A stretch of DNA of 64,000 nucleotides from CBDATA01 sp965215615 (lineage in GTDB: Bacteria; Acidobacteriota; Vicinamibacteria; Marinacidobacterales; Marinacidobacteraceae), in assembly GCA_965215615.1 (NCBI GenBank), contig OZ244068.1, positions 2,728,001-2,792,000 on the forward strand. The letters run 5' to 3'. Each line of letters begins with the position of its first letter. Position 1 is the first letter of the stretch. Below the pieces are notes generated by a model. The model had not been told where the DNA came from. It searched no databases and worked only from the letters and a program-made list of their open reading frames with translations. This document shows, piece after piece, positions 11,860 through 20,692 of the stretch. Both the position numbers and the translations under genes were made by a program.

Positions 11860-12198
11860 ATGGTGGATCGACGCGATGTACTGGAACATCTTCGGCGTAC
11901 CCGCTTTTCCTCCGAGGGTTGCCCCCGTGCTCAGCAGGATGCTCGCCGGATCGCCCGTTTCCTCCGGCAGCAGGGTGCGCGGCGGGTTCTCGGTTTCGGC
12001 TCCGCGTTCACGTCTTCGAGAAGGTTTACCCCGAATTCGGACATAGACCTCGCAGTGGAGGGACTGGATCCAGGACGCTTCTTCCGCGTTTCCGCCCGTG
12101 CCGCGACGATGACCGATTTTCCCCTCGACATCGTTCCGGTCGAGAGTGCGACCGATTCCATGCGCAGCAACGTTCTCCGGGAGGGAGTGCTCTTGTGA
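11860..12198 (+). CDS. MNT-type nucleotidyltransferase, probable antitoxin
   Basis: The 112-residue protein carries the minimal nucleotidyltransferase signature GFGSAF...NSDIDLAVEG (GS-x-DxD) and a third acidic residue in PLDIVPV. In the HEPN/MNT systems such proteins neutralise the HEPN partner by AMPylating it. The ATG at 11860 is preferred over an upstream in-frame ATG at 11683, which would overlap the ATPase gene and add unrelated sequence. It is followed after 9 bp by the HEPN-like gene at 12208, the usual pairing. The location at the edge of the defence-like island fits an accessory toxin-antitoxin module. Confidence 0.8.
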   Translation: MVDRRDVLEHLRRTRFSSEGCPRAQQDARRIARFLRQQGARRVLGFGSAFTSSRRFTPNSDIDLAVEGLDPGRFFRVSARAATMTDFPLDIVPVESATDSMRSNVLREGVLL

Positions 12199-12207
12199 GC
12201 CCCGAAG

Positions 12208-12675
12208 ATGAGTCCTGAAGACGCGCTGGCGAGACGGCTCGCCGCCGAAATCGAGGAAGAGCTCGGGAATCTCGATCAGCTCGCCACCGAGGCGGCTTCC
12301 GCAGCCGGGAACGACAGCTCGCTCGGATTGCGGGCTCGGGGTTCCATCCTTCACGACTTCTACAGTGGCATGGAGCGAATCTTTCGACGTGTCGCTGACG
12401 AGCTGAACGGGGGACTCCCGCAGAGCAACTCGTGGCACCGTCAGCTCCTCACCGACATGACGCTTGAAGTCCCGGGCCTCCGCCCAGCCCTGATAGATGC
12501 CTCGCTCGCGGAAGAACTCGGCGAGCTTCTCCGCTTCCGGCATGTGTTCCGGAACAGCTACGGCTGGAACCTGCGCGATGACCGGATGCGCGATCTCGAA
12601 GACCGGTTGCCCGCCTTGAAAGAAAGGTTCGAGAGCCAGACTCGCGACTTCCTTCGCTGGTTGACCGGAACCTGA
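12208..12675 (+). CDS. HepT-like HEPN-domain protein, probable toxin
   Basis: The 155-residue, largely helical protein has the C-terminal motif ELLRFRHVFRNSYGW. HepT-like ribonucleases usually show RHxFRHAY there, in which the Arg and the later His (R-x4-H) form the RNase site and the Tyr is AMPylated by the MNT partner. Here the His position is Asn, so RNase activity may be reduced or lost; this relies on my memory of the family. It directly follows the MNT gene, in the same operon. Stop is 6 bp before the convergent rlmN stop. Confidence 0.72.
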   Translation: MSPEDALARRLAAEIEEELGNLDQLATEAASAAGNDSSLGLRARGSILHDFYSGMERIFRRVADELNGGLPQSNSWHRQLLTDMTLEVPGLRPALIDASLAEELGELLRFRHVFRNSYGWNLRDDRMRDLEDRLPALKERFESQTRDFLRWLTGT

Positions 12676-12681
12676 CGAAGC

Positions 12682-13779
12682 CTACTCCGGCGAACTTGCG
12701 GCGAGTTGGCCGCAGGCGGCGTTCACATCACCACCGCGACTGCGGCGGAGGGTTGCGACGAAGCCGGCGGCGGAGATCGCGCGGAGGAAGCGCTCGGCGT
12801 CGGCTTCGGTTCCCGGTCGGTGCGGCGCGCCCGGCTCCGGGTCGGTCCACCGGTTGAAGGCGATCAGGTTGACGGTGGGGCGGAGGCCGCGCTTCTTGAG
12901 GCGGCGGAGTTCGCGGACGAGCGTCGCAGCATCGGAAGCGCAGTCGTTTTCGCCGCCGAGCAGGACGTATTCGATGGTGAGGCGGCGCTTCGGGTCCGCC
13001 GGCAGGTCTTCGAGCGCCTCGAAGATCGCGGCCATCCCGTACCGCCGGCCGATCGGCATCCAGCGGACCCGGCTTTCGTCGTCGGGAGCGTGGAGGCTGA
13101 TCGCGATCCCGACGCGGGGCGCTTCCCGGCCGATCCGGGTGATCTGATCGGGAATCCCGACGGTGGAGACGGTAATCCGGCGGGCGGGGATTGCGAACCC
13201 CTCGGGATCCGTGAGGAGGTCGAGCGAGCCGAGCACCCCGTCCGGGTTCAGCAGCGGTTCGCCCATCCCCATGAAGACCACGTTGCGCCTTCCGGACGCC
13301 GCACCGCCGGCGAGCAGGACCTGGGCCGCGATCTCGCCGGGGGTCAGGTTGCGACGGAACGGGACCGCGCCGGAGCGGCAGAAGGTGCAGGCGAGCGGGC
13401 AGCCCACCTGGGTGGAGACGCAGACGGTGAGATCGGCGTTCGCGCCGGATTCCACCGAGCGGCCGGAGCGGTCGCCGGCGGCGGAGCGGCGGCTCGGGAT
13501 CCGTACCGCTTCCACCAGCAGGCTGTCTTCGAGCCGGAGCAGCAGCTTTTCGCTCCCGTCGGCGGAGCTTTCGCGGGCGGCGACCTCCGGATGGGCGATG
13601 CGGAATCGCTCGCCGAGGCGTGCCCGCAGTTCCTTCCCGAAGTCGGTCATCCCGGCGAAGTCGGTTGCGCCGCGCCGGTACAGGTGGCGGAAGAGCTGGC
13701 GGCCCCGGTAGGGAGGCAGGCCGAGCTCCCGGGCCCATGACTCCAGCTCCGCCCGCGTCCGGCCGAAAAGGTTCTCCAT
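12682..13779 (-). CDS. rlmN: Dual-specificity 23S rRNA m2A2503 / tRNA m2A37 methyltransferase
   Basis: The 365-residue radical-SAM enzyme has the cluster motif CPLACTFC (C127, C131, C134), the SAM-binding VFMGMGEPLLN, and the C-terminal catalytic cysteine in NAACGQL. It methylates C2 of A2503 in 23S rRNA and A37 of some tRNAs. The start MENLFGRTR is preferred to an ATG three codons upstream because the family begins with similar short N-termini. An insertion rich in Ser/Arg/Gly (about residues 96-115) before the radical-SAM core looks specific to this lineage. It converges on the HEPN gene and is divergent from the MBL gene. Confidence 0.94.
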   Translation of the reverse strand: MENLFGRTRAELESWARELGLPPYRGRQLFRHLYRRGATDFAGMTDFGKELRARLGERFRIAHPEVAARESSADGSEKLLLRLEDSLLVEAVRIPSRRSAAGDRSGRSVESGANADLTVCVSTQVGCPLACTFCRSGAVPFRRNLTPGEIAAQVLLAGGAASGRRNVVFMGMGEPLLNPDGVLGSLDLLTDPEGFAIPARRITVSTVGIPDQITRIGREAPRVGIAISLHAPDDESRVRWMPIGRRYGMAAIFEALEDLPADPKRRLTIEYVLLGGENDCASDAATLVRELRRLKKRGLRPTVNLIAFNRWTDPEPGAPHRPGTEADAERFLRAISAAGFVATLRRSRGGDVNAACGQLAASSPE

Positions 13780-13897
13780 GACAGGCAAGATACACGCGGG
13801 TCCGAAATCAGCGAACGGAGATTCGAGTGAGCGAAACGCAGGGCATCACGAAGCGGATCGGGTCCGCGCCGTGGCGGAAAACAGGAGGAGGGGAAAA

Positions 13898-13945
13898 CCA
13901 CTACCACTTGTGGCTTGGAGATCGCCAACCCACAACATCTTGGGG
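13898..13945 (+). promoter_or_regulatory. Possible tandem NrdR boxes
   Basis: Two 16-bp elements, CCACTACCACTTGTGG (13898-13913) and CCACAACATCTTGGGG (13930-13945), both resemble the NrdR box (consensus ACACWATATATWGTGT). Their starts are 32 bp apart, about three helical turns, as in known tandem NrdR sites. A TAGAAT box at 13967-13972 lies just downstream. NrdR represses ribonucleotide reductase genes, yet the next gene here is an MBL-fold protein followed by purine genes. The call is tentative. Confidence 0.4.
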
Positions 13946-13966
13946 TATGGCCGCAAAACGAACTGG

Positions 13967-13972
13967 TAGAAT
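13967..13972 (+). promoter_or_regulatory. -10 box of the MBL-pur operon
   Basis: TAGAAT stands 22 nt before the GTG at 13995 and is the likeliest promoter for the MBL-purB-purSQLF-ggt run. No good -35 is visible. The same hexamer stands before the ATPase gene at 10569 and the transaldolase gene at 49225. Confidence 0.4.
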
Positions 13973-13994
13973 CGCCGCTTCGCGCGACCCCTCC

Positions 13995-14822
13995 GTGACC
14001 CCCATTCTGAACCCCGATATCCGGCTCCGCGTGCTCGGTTCCGGGAGCTCGGGGAACGCCAGCCTGGTCACCTCCGGCGGAACCACCGTCCTCGTGGAGG
14101 CCGGACTTTCGGCGCGCGAACTCGGGAAGCGAGTCGCCGCCGCCGGTTGCGCTCCGGGCGAGATCGCGGCCGTGCTGGTTTCGCACGAGCACGGTGACCA
14201 CTCGCGGGGTTCTCTGCCTTTCGCGAAGCGGTGGGATGTCCCGATCTTCTGCACCGCCGGAACCTGGAATCGGATAGGGAACCGGATCGGGGACGACCAC
14301 CCCTTCGTCCGGCTGGTCCCTTCCCGGCCGGTCACGATCGGAGCACTCGAAGTCCTCCCCTTTCCCACTCCCCACGATGCCGCCGAGCCGGTCGGATTCC
14401 GGTTCGTGAGCGGCGGCGCGAGCGCGGTGCTGGTCACCGACATCGGCCACATCTCGCGGGAGACGGAAGCGGCCATCGAGGATGCATCGCTGCTGCTCAT
14501 CGAGTCCAACTACGACGAGCAGGAGCTCTACGAGAGCCGCTACCCGTACTCCACCCGGATGCGGATCGCCTCCCGGTTCGGCCACCTCTCGAACGGCGAA
14601 CTCGCGGCCTATTTCCGGCGGCGGCTCCCGGACTCGGTGCGGACCGTAGTGCTCGCCCACCTCTCCGAAAACACCAACTCGCCCGAGCGGGCTTTCCAGG
14701 TGGCTCGCGAGGCGCTCGATGCCGGCGGGCGCTCGGCCGTGCATCTGCTGGTCGCCCGGCGGAACGAGCTCACTCCGGAAGTCCGGACCGAAGTCCCCGC
14801 TCCGCAGCTCGCCATCGCCTGA
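13995..14822 (+). CDS. MBL-fold metallohydrolase, WalJ/YycJ-like
   Basis: The 275-residue protein begins with VLGSGSSGNASLV and contains the zinc motif SHEHGDHSRG (HxHxDH), a TPHDA segment and VTDIGH, as in the YycJ/WalJ branch of metallo-beta-lactamase-fold proteins. These are predicted nucleases or phosphodiesterases linked to DNA repair or wall homeostasis. The GTG at 13995 is chosen because the conserved part begins at once and the candidate -10 lies 22 nt upstream; in-frame ATG 13947 is the alternative. Its stop TGA shares its last base with the purB ATG, so the two are probably co-transcribed. Confidence 0.82.
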   Translation: MTPILNPDIRLRVLGSGSSGNASLVTSGGTTVLVEAGLSARELGKRVAAAGCAPGEIAAVLVSHEHGDHSRGSLPFAKRWDVPIFCTAGTWNRIGNRIGDDHPFVRLVPSRPVTIGALEVLPFPTPHDAAEPVGFRFVSGGASAVLVTDIGHISRETEAAIEDASLLLIESNYDEQELYESRYPYSTRMRIASRFGHLSNGELAAYFRRRLPDSVRTVVLAHLSENTNSPERAFQVAREALDAGGRSAVHLLVARRNELTPEVRTEVPAPQLAIA

Positions 14823-16126
14823 TGCTCACGAAGCGCTACGTCCGTCCCGAAATGGGAGCGATCTGGACCGACGAAGCTCTCTTCCGCTCCTGGATGGACG
14901 TGGAAGTGGCCGCCGCCGAAGCCACCGCTGCCGAAGGGCTGATCCCGGAGGAAGCGGCGAAGGCGATCCGCGAGCGCGCCGGGTTCGATATCGCCCGGAT
15001 CCACGAGATCGAAAAGACCGTCCAGCACGACGTGGTGGCCTTCACCCAGTCCATGGCCGAGCACGTGGGCAAGGAAGGCCGCTGGATCCACTTCGGGCTG
15101 ACCAGTTCGGACGTGGTGGACACCGCCCTCGCCACCCGCATGACCCGGTCGTGCGACCTGATTCTCGAGCGGGTGGAGCGCATCCGCGACATCCTGAAGC
15201 GCCGCGCCGAAGAACACCGGCGCACGGTGATGGTGGGGCGCACCCACGGTGTCCACGCCGAGCCGATGACCTTCGGGATGAAGCTCGCTCTCTGGTGGGC
15301 GGAGATGGGGCGGAACCGGAGGCGCCTCCAGGCCGCCCGGGAAGCGGTCCGGGTGGGCAAGCTGAGCGGCGCGGTCGGCTCCTTCGCCCACCTGCCGCCC
15401 TCGGTGGAGCAGCGGGTCTGCGACGCGCTCGGACTTGAGCCGGCACTGATCGCGACGCAGGTGCTCCAGCGGGACCGCCACGCCGAACTCGCCGCCGCGC
15501 TCGCCATCCTCGGCGGAACGCTCGAGAAGATCGCAACCGAAATCCGGAGCCTGCAGCGGACCGAGATCCGCGAGCTGGAAGAGCCGTTCGGCAAGGGGCA
15601 GAAGGGATCCTCGGCGATGCCGCACAAGCGGAACCCGGTCGGCTGCGAGCAGATCTGCGGCCTCGCCCGCATCCTCCGGGCGAACGCGCTGCCGGCGCTC
15701 GAAAACATCGCGCTCTGGAACGAACGGGACATCTCGCACAGCTCGGCGGAGCGGATGACCATCCCGCAGAGCTTCCAGCTCGCCGACCACATCCTGCTGC
15801 GGATGGCCGGCATCCTCGACCGGCTGGTGGTGCGCGAAGCGGCGATGCGCGAAAACCTCGACCGGATGAACGGGATGGTGTTCAGCGGACAGGTGCTGCT
15901 GGATCTGGCAGCGAAAGGGGTTTCCCGCGAGGAGGCTTACCGGATGGTGCAGGGGGCGGCGATGCGGCTCTGGGAAGAGGGGGGCTCGCTCCGGGAGCGG
16001 CTCGGCGAGGACAGCCGGGTCACGAAGCTCCTGAGCGAAGCGGAGCTCGATGCCGCCTTCGATCTGGACACCCACCTCCGCCATCTCGATCTGATCTTCG
16101 GGCGCGTCTTCGAGGAGCCCGCGTGA
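14822..16126 (+). CDS. purB: Adenylosuccinate lyase
   Basis: The 434-residue member of the fumarase/aspartase superfamily carries the signature loop KGSSAMPHKRNP, with the catalytic serine in its SS pair, plus TSSDVVDTA and GRTHGVHAEP (catalytic His). It cleaves SAICAR to AICAR plus fumarate and adenylosuccinate to AMP plus fumarate. The ATG overlaps the preceding stop by one base. Its own stop overlaps the purS GTG by four bases. It opens the compact run of purine genes. Confidence 0.97.
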   Translation: MLTKRYVRPEMGAIWTDEALFRSWMDVEVAAAEATAAEGLIPEEAAKAIRERAGFDIARIHEIEKTVQHDVVAFTQSMAEHVGKEGRWIHFGLTSSDVVDTALATRMTRSCDLILERVERIRDILKRRAEEHRRTVMVGRTHGVHAEPMTFGMKLALWWAEMGRNRRRLQAAREAVRVGKLSGAVGSFAHLPPSVEQRVCDALGLEPALIATQVLQRDRHAELAAALAILGGTLEKIATEIRSLQRTEIRELEEPFGKGQKGSSAMPHKRNPVGCEQICGLARILRANALPALENIALWNERDISHSSAERMTIPQSFQLADHILLRMAGILDRLVVREAAMRENLDRMNGMVFSGQVLLDLAAKGVSREEAYRMVQGAAMRLWEEGGSLRERLGEDSRVTKLLSEAELDAAFDLDTHLRHLDLIFGRVFEEPA

Positions 16127-16368
16127 CCTTCCGGTTCCAGATCGAGGTCCGGCTCCGGCCTTCGGTCTATGACCCGCAGGGCGAAGCGATCCGGCGGGCG
16201 ATCTCCCATGAGGAGAAGCGGATAACCCGCATCCGGCAGGGGAAGCTCTTCGAGATGGAAGTGGAGGCGGATTCGGAAGAGGAAGCGCTCCGGCTGGCGG
16301 AAGAGATCGCCCGGACGACTCTCGCGAACCCGGTGCTCGAAGACGCGAGCGTGGTTCCTGCGTCGTGA
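16123..16368 (+). CDS. purS: Phosphoribosylformylglycinamidine synthase subunit PurS
   Basis: The 81-residue product matches PurS in length and pattern (IEVRLRPSVYDPQGEAI at the start, a RIRQGKLFEMEVE centre). PurS bridges PurQ and PurL in the three-subunit FGAR amidotransferase, allowing ammonia transfer. The GTG start overlaps purB by 4 nt and the stop overlaps purQ by 4 nt, which keeps the subunits translationally coupled. Confidence 0.94.
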   Translation: MTFRFQIEVRLRPSVYDPQGEAIRRAISHEEKRITRIRQGKLFEMEVEADSEEEALRLAEEIARTTLANPVLEDASVVPAS

Positions 16369-17039
16369 CCCGTTTCGCGGTCGTGGTGTTTCCGGGGTCC
16401 AACTGCGAAGAAGACGTGCTCCACGCCATCCGGAAGGTGACCGGCCAGCCGGCAGAACTCGTCTGGCACCAGGAAGGGTCGCTCAACGGGTTCGACGCGG
16501 CGGTGATTCCCGGGGGATTCGCGCACGGCGACTACCTCCGCGCCGGAGGGCTCGCCCGGTTTTCGCCGGTGATGACTCCGGTGGCCGCGATGGCCAAATC
16601 CGGCCGGCCGGTGGTCGGCATCTGTAATGGGTTCCAGATCCTCCAGGAGGCGGGGCTGCTGCCGGGGGCGATGCTGAAAAACGAATCGCTGACCTATGTC
16701 TGCCGCGAGGTGCGGGTTCGGGTCGAAAACAGCGAATCCCCTTTCACCTGCGGGCTTCCGGAGGGCACGACCCTCCGGATGCCGGTGGGACATGCCGAGG
16801 GGAACTTCCGGGCGAACGATGAAGTCCTCGCCGGGCTCGAAGAGGAAGGACAGGTGATCTTCCGCTACTGCGAAGGCGACAACCCGAACGGCTCGCGAAA
16901 CGGAATCGCCGGGGTTCGCAACCCGCAGGGGAACGTCGCGGCGCTCATGCCCCACCCCGACCGGGCGTACGAGGCCGATCTCGGCGGAGAAGACGGCAGG
17001 CTGCTATTCAAGAGCCTCCACCGCTACGCCGAATCGTGA
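16365..17039 (+). CDS. purQ: Phosphoribosylformylglycinamidine synthase, glutaminase subunit
   Basis: The 224-residue class I glutamine amidotransferase has the nucleophilic cysteine in GICNGFQIL and the His/Glu pair in ALMPHPDRAYE. It opens with FAVVVFPGSNCEED, typical of PurQ. It provides ammonia from glutamine to PurL. The GTG start overlaps purS and the TGA overlaps the purL start (GTGA), both by 4 nt. Length is normal for the stand-alone subunit. Confidence 0.96.
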   Translation: MTRFAVVVFPGSNCEEDVLHAIRKVTGQPAELVWHQEGSLNGFDAAVIPGGFAHGDYLRAGGLARFSPVMTPVAAMAKSGRPVVGICNGFQILQEAGLLPGAMLKNESLTYVCREVRVRVENSESPFTCGLPEGTTLRMPVGHAEGNFRANDEVLAGLEEEGQVIFRYCEGDNPNGSRNGIAGVRNPQGNVAALMPHPDRAYEADLGGEDGRLLFKSLHRYAES

Positions 17040-19252
17040 CCACTTCGGTCGAACAGGCGACGGCCGCCGGGCTGACCGCCGGCGAGTACGAACGGATCGT
17101 CGGGCTGCTCGGACGCCCTCCCAATCGGAACGAGTTGGGGATGTTCTCGGCGATGTGGTCGGAGCACTGCTCCTACAAGTCGTCGAAGCGGCATCTCGCG
17201 CGCTTCCCCACCGAGTCGCCGCGGGTGCTGGAAGGGCCGGGTGAAAACGCCGGGGCGGTCCTGCTCGGCGAGGGGCTCGCCGCGGTCTTCAAAGTGGAAT
17301 CGCACAACCACCCGACCTTCATCGAGCCTTTCGAGGGCGCAGCCACCGGGGTCGGAGGCATCCTGCGAGATGTGTTCACGATGGGGGCCCGCCCGGTGGC
17401 GCTGATGAACTCCCTCCGCTTCGGGCCGCTCGAAAACCCGAAGAACCGGGCGCTCTTCACCGGGGCGGTGGCCGGGATCGCGAACTACGGCAACAGCATG
17501 GGCATCCCGACGGTGGGCGGGGAGGTGTTCTTCGAGGACTGCCATTCGCTGAACCCGCTGGTCAACGCCTTCGCGCTCGGAATCGCCCCCGCCGACCGCA
17601 TCTTCCGCGCCCGGGCCGATGCGCCGGGAAGTCCGATCTGGTGCGTGGGGGCGAAGACCGGGCGGGACGGAATCCATGGCGCGGCGATGGCTTCCGCTTC
17701 TTTCGACGAGGAAGCGGAAGCGAAGCGGCCCACCGTACAGGTCGGCGATCCGTTCCTCGAAAAGCTGCTCATGGAGGCCTGTCTCGAACTCATGCGCGGG
17801 GACGCGCTGATCGCCATCCAGGACATGGGCGCGGCGGGGGTCACCTGTTCCACCGCCGAGATGGCCTCGCGCGGGGGGGCTGGAGTGGAGGTGGACCTGG
17901 GCCGGGTTCCGCAGCGGGAATCGGGCATGTCGGCCTACGAGATCCTGCTCTCCGAGTCGCAGGAGCGGATGCTGATGGTGGTTCGCCCCGGCCACGAAAG
18001 CGAGGTCGAGCGCGTTTTCCGCAAGTGGGATCTGGATGCCGCCGCCATCGGAAGGGTCAGCGGCGACGGGATGCTGCGGGCGCGCCACCAGGGGGCGGTG
18101 GCGGTGGAGCTTCCCTGCAGGGCGCTCACCGACGATGCCCCGGTCCTCGACCGTCCGGCGCGGCGGCCCGCCGGGTGGCCCGAGCCGGAAGTCGAAGCCG
18201 GGGATCTCCCCGAGCCCGCCGACTGGAATGCGCTCGCGCTCGGGGTAGCCGGCTCGCCCGAACTTGCGAGCCGCCGTTTCGTCTATGAGCAGTACGACCA
18301 CATGGTGCGGAGCGACACCCTGATCCGGCCGGGGGGAAGCGCCGGAGTGATCCGCATCAAGGGATCGCGGCTCGGGGTCGCCATGACGCTCGACGGCAAC
18401 GGCCGCTATGCCGCCCGCGACCCGTGGCGGGGAGGGGCGCTCGCGGTTTCGGAGGCCTGCCGCAACCTGGCGGCGGTGGGGGCGGTTCCCATCGGGGCGA
18501 CCAACTGCCTCAATTTCGGGAACCCGGAGCGGCCGGAGATCATGTGGCAGTTCACCGAAGCGATCGCCGGGATGAGCGCCGCGCTCGAAGCATTCTCGGT
18601 CCCGATCACCGGCGGGAACGTGAGCCTCTACAACGAAACCGACGATGCCGGGATCTTCCCGACCCCGGTAGTGGGGGTCGTAGGGCTGCTCGAAGACACC
18701 GGGAGCCGCATCGGACAGAGCTTTCGGAGCGCGGGAAACCGGATCCTGCTCGCCGGCCCCGGAAACGGGGAGGAACTCGGAGCGAGCGCCTACCTCAAGG
18801 ATCGGTTCGGGCGGGTGGACGGCCGCCCCCCGAAGCCCGATTTCGAAGCCGAAATCCGCCTCGCGAGCTTCCTGCTTGCGGCAGCCGGGCTCCTCGCGTC
18901 GGCGCGCGATCTCTCGGAAGGGGGCCTCATGGCGGCCGTGGTGGAGAGCCTTTTCGCCCCGGACGGATCGGTGCTCGGCGCGGAAATGACCTTGGACGGG
19001 GTGACCCGGCTAGAGAGCGCCCTCTACGGCGAAGGAGTGGCAAGAGCGCTCCTGAGCGTCCCCCCGGAACAGGTGGAGCCGGTAGCCGCGCTCGCCGAAA
19101 GCCACGGAGTCCCGCTCCTTCCCCTCGGAACCGTCGGGGGAGAGGAGCTCCGCATCGCAGCGAACGGGGAGCCGGCCATCGCCCTCCCGCTCGGAGAACT
19201 CGCCGATGCCTTCCGGAACGGCCTCGAACGCGCCGCGACGGGGGTAGGCTGA
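17036..19252 (+). CDS. purL: Phosphoribosylformylglycinamidine synthase, synthetase subunit
   Basis: The 738-residue protein is the small (Bacillus-type) PurL, which needs PurS and PurQ. It turns FGAR into FGAM with ATP. Visible marks are MWSEHCSYKSSKR near residue 40, KVESHNHPTFIEP, GAATGVGGI and DMGAAGVTCST in the first half, and GGNVSLYNE in the second half, giving the tandem PurM-like architecture. Start GTG overlaps purQ by 4 nt; 14 nt separate its stop from purF. Confidence 0.96.
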   Translation: MTTSVEQATAAGLTAGEYERIVGLLGRPPNRNELGMFSAMWSEHCSYKSSKRHLARFPTESPRVLEGPGENAGAVLLGEGLAAVFKVESHNHPTFIEPFEGAATGVGGILRDVFTMGARPVALMNSLRFGPLENPKNRALFTGAVAGIANYGNSMGIPTVGGEVFFEDCHSLNPLVNAFALGIAPADRIFRARADAPGSPIWCVGAKTGRDGIHGAAMASASFDEEAEAKRPTVQVGDPFLEKLLMEACLELMRGDALIAIQDMGAAGVTCSTAEMASRGGAGVEVDLGRVPQRESGMSAYEILLSESQERMLMVVRPGHESEVERVFRKWDLDAAAIGRVSGDGMLRARHQGAVAVELPCRALTDDAPVLDRPARRPAGWPEPEVEAGDLPEPADWNALALGVAGSPELASRRFVYEQYDHMVRSDTLIRPGGSAGVIRIKGSRLGVAMTLDGNGRYAARDPWRGGALAVSEACRNLAAVGAVPIGATNCLNFGNPERPEIMWQFTEAIAGMSAALEAFSVPITGGNVSLYNETDDAGIFPTPVVGVVGLLEDTGSRIGQSFRSAGNRILLAGPGNGEELGASAYLKDRFGRVDGRPPKPDFEAEIRLASFLLAAAGLLASARDLSEGGLMAAVVESLFAPDGSVLGAEMTLDGVTRLESALYGEGVARALLSVPPEQVEPVAALAESHGVPLLPLGTVGGEELRIAANGEPAIALPLGELADAFRNGLERAATGVG

Positions 19253-19266
19253 CCGGCATACCTGCG

Positions 19267-20691
19267 ATGAGCGCACCCCGGACTCCCGACGGTTTCCGGG
19301 ACGAGTGCGGGGTGGTCGGGATCTGGAGCCGGCCGGAAGCGGCACGGCTCGCCTATCTCGCTCTCTACGCGCAGCAGCATCGCGGCCAGGAAGCGGCCGG
19401 AATCGTGGCGGTCCATCCGAACGGACGAGGGCTTCAGAGCCGGAACGGGATCGGGCACGTGGTGGATGTCTTCGACCAGGCGAAGCTCGAATCGCTGCCG
19501 GGGCAGGCCGCGATCGGGCACGTCCGGTATTCGACGGCGGGGGACAGCGGCCCGCGCAACATCCAGCCGATCCACATCGAGTGCAAATTCGGCGAGATCG
19601 CGGTCTGCCACAACGGGAATCTGGTGAACGCCCACATCCTGCGCCGGCGACTCGTGGACCGGGGCTCCATCTTCCGCACCACGAGCGACACCGAGGTGCT
19701 CCTCCACCTGTTTGCGAAGTCGGGGCAGGATGCCGAGTTCGAAGCGGTCTGCGAAGCGGTCCGCCAGGCGGAAGGCGCTTTCTCGCTGCTTTTCCTGACG
19801 AAGGATGCGCTCTACGCAGTGCGGGATCCCCGAGGCTTCCGGCCGCTGGTGCTGGCGCGGGCCGGTGACGGGCACGTGGTCTGCTCCGAGACCTGCGCGC
19901 TCGATCTGCTCGATGCCGAATACGTCCGCGACATCGAGCCGGGGGAACTGCTCCGCATCACCGACCGGGGTGTCGAGAGCTTCCGGGTGTTCGAGCCGGC
20001 GACCCCGGCGCAGTGCGTCTTCGAGCACATCTACTTCGCCCGCCCCGACAGCCGGGTCTTCGGCCGGGATGTCTATCGGACCCGGATCGCGCTCGGCGCG
20101 GCGCTCGCCGAAGAGACCGAAGTCCCCGCCGACATCGTGGTTCCGGTCCCGGACTCCGGGCTGATCGCCTCGATCGGGTATTCGCGGGCCGCCGGGGTTC
20201 CGTTGGAGTTCGGGCTCATTCGCAACCACTACGTAGGCAGGACGTTCATCGAGCCGAGCCAGTCCATCCGGAACTTCGGGGTCCGCATCAAGCTTCATCC
20301 GGTGCCCGAGGTCATGGAGGGGAAGCGGGTGATCCTCATCGACGACTCGATCGTCCGGGGCACCACCAGCCGCAAGCTGGTCCAGATGGCGCGGAACGCC
20401 GGTGCCACCGAAGTCCACTTCCGGGTTTCCTCGCCCCCGACCACCGGCCCCTGCCACTACGGGATCGACACACCGAGCAAGTCCGAGCTCATCGCCGCCA
20501 ACCAGAGTGTCGAAGAGATCCGGGAATATCTGAATGCCGACAGCCTGGCCTACCTCCCGCTCGATGCCATGTGGAAGGCGATGGATGGCGAGCAGGACCG
20601 CTATTGCGACGCCTGCTTCTCGGGGAACTACCCGCTTCCGGTGCCCGATCCGGAGGTCATGCAGAGCCTGTTCGGCAAGGAACGTCGCTGA
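19267..20691 (+). CDS. purF: Amidophosphoribosyltransferase
   Basis: The 474-residue enzyme makes phosphoribosylamine from PRPP and glutamine, the committed step of purine synthesis. A 13-residue propeptide (MSAPRTPDGFRDE) precedes the catalytic Cys14 of CGVVGIW, the N-terminal nucleophile. The glutaminase domain is followed by a PRPP-binding motif VILIDDSIVRGTT in the phosphoribosyltransferase domain. Cysteines near the C-terminus (YCDACFSG, with the internal CHYG) resemble Fe-S ligands of Bacillus-type PurF. The ATG at 19267 is chosen because the propeptide has normal length. ggt begins one base after its stop. Confidence 0.96.
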   Translation: MSAPRTPDGFRDECGVVGIWSRPEAARLAYLALYAQQHRGQEAAGIVAVHPNGRGLQSRNGIGHVVDVFDQAKLESLPGQAAIGHVRYSTAGDSGPRNIQPIHIECKFGEIAVCHNGNLVNAHILRRRLVDRGSIFRTTSDTEVLLHLFAKSGQDAEFEAVCEAVRQAEGAFSLLFLTKDALYAVRDPRGFRPLVLARAGDGHVVCSETCALDLLDAEYVRDIEPGELLRITDRGVESFRVFEPATPAQCVFEHIYFARPDSRVFGRDVYRTRIALGAALAEETEVPADIVVPVPDSGLIASIGYSRAAGVPLEFGLIRNHYVGRTFIEPSQSIRNFGVRIKLHPVPEVMEGKRVILIDDSIVRGTTSRKLVQMARNAGATEVHFRVSSPPTTGPCHYGIDTPSKSELIAANQSVEEIREYLNADSLAYLPLDAMWKAMDGEQDRYCDACFSGNYPLPVPDPEVMQSLFGKERR

Positions 20692-20692
20692 G

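Noticed and set aside
13827..13994. Upstream start of the MBL protein at 13827
   Set aside because: It would place the candidate NrdR boxes and promoter inside the coding sequence and add an unconserved N-terminus.
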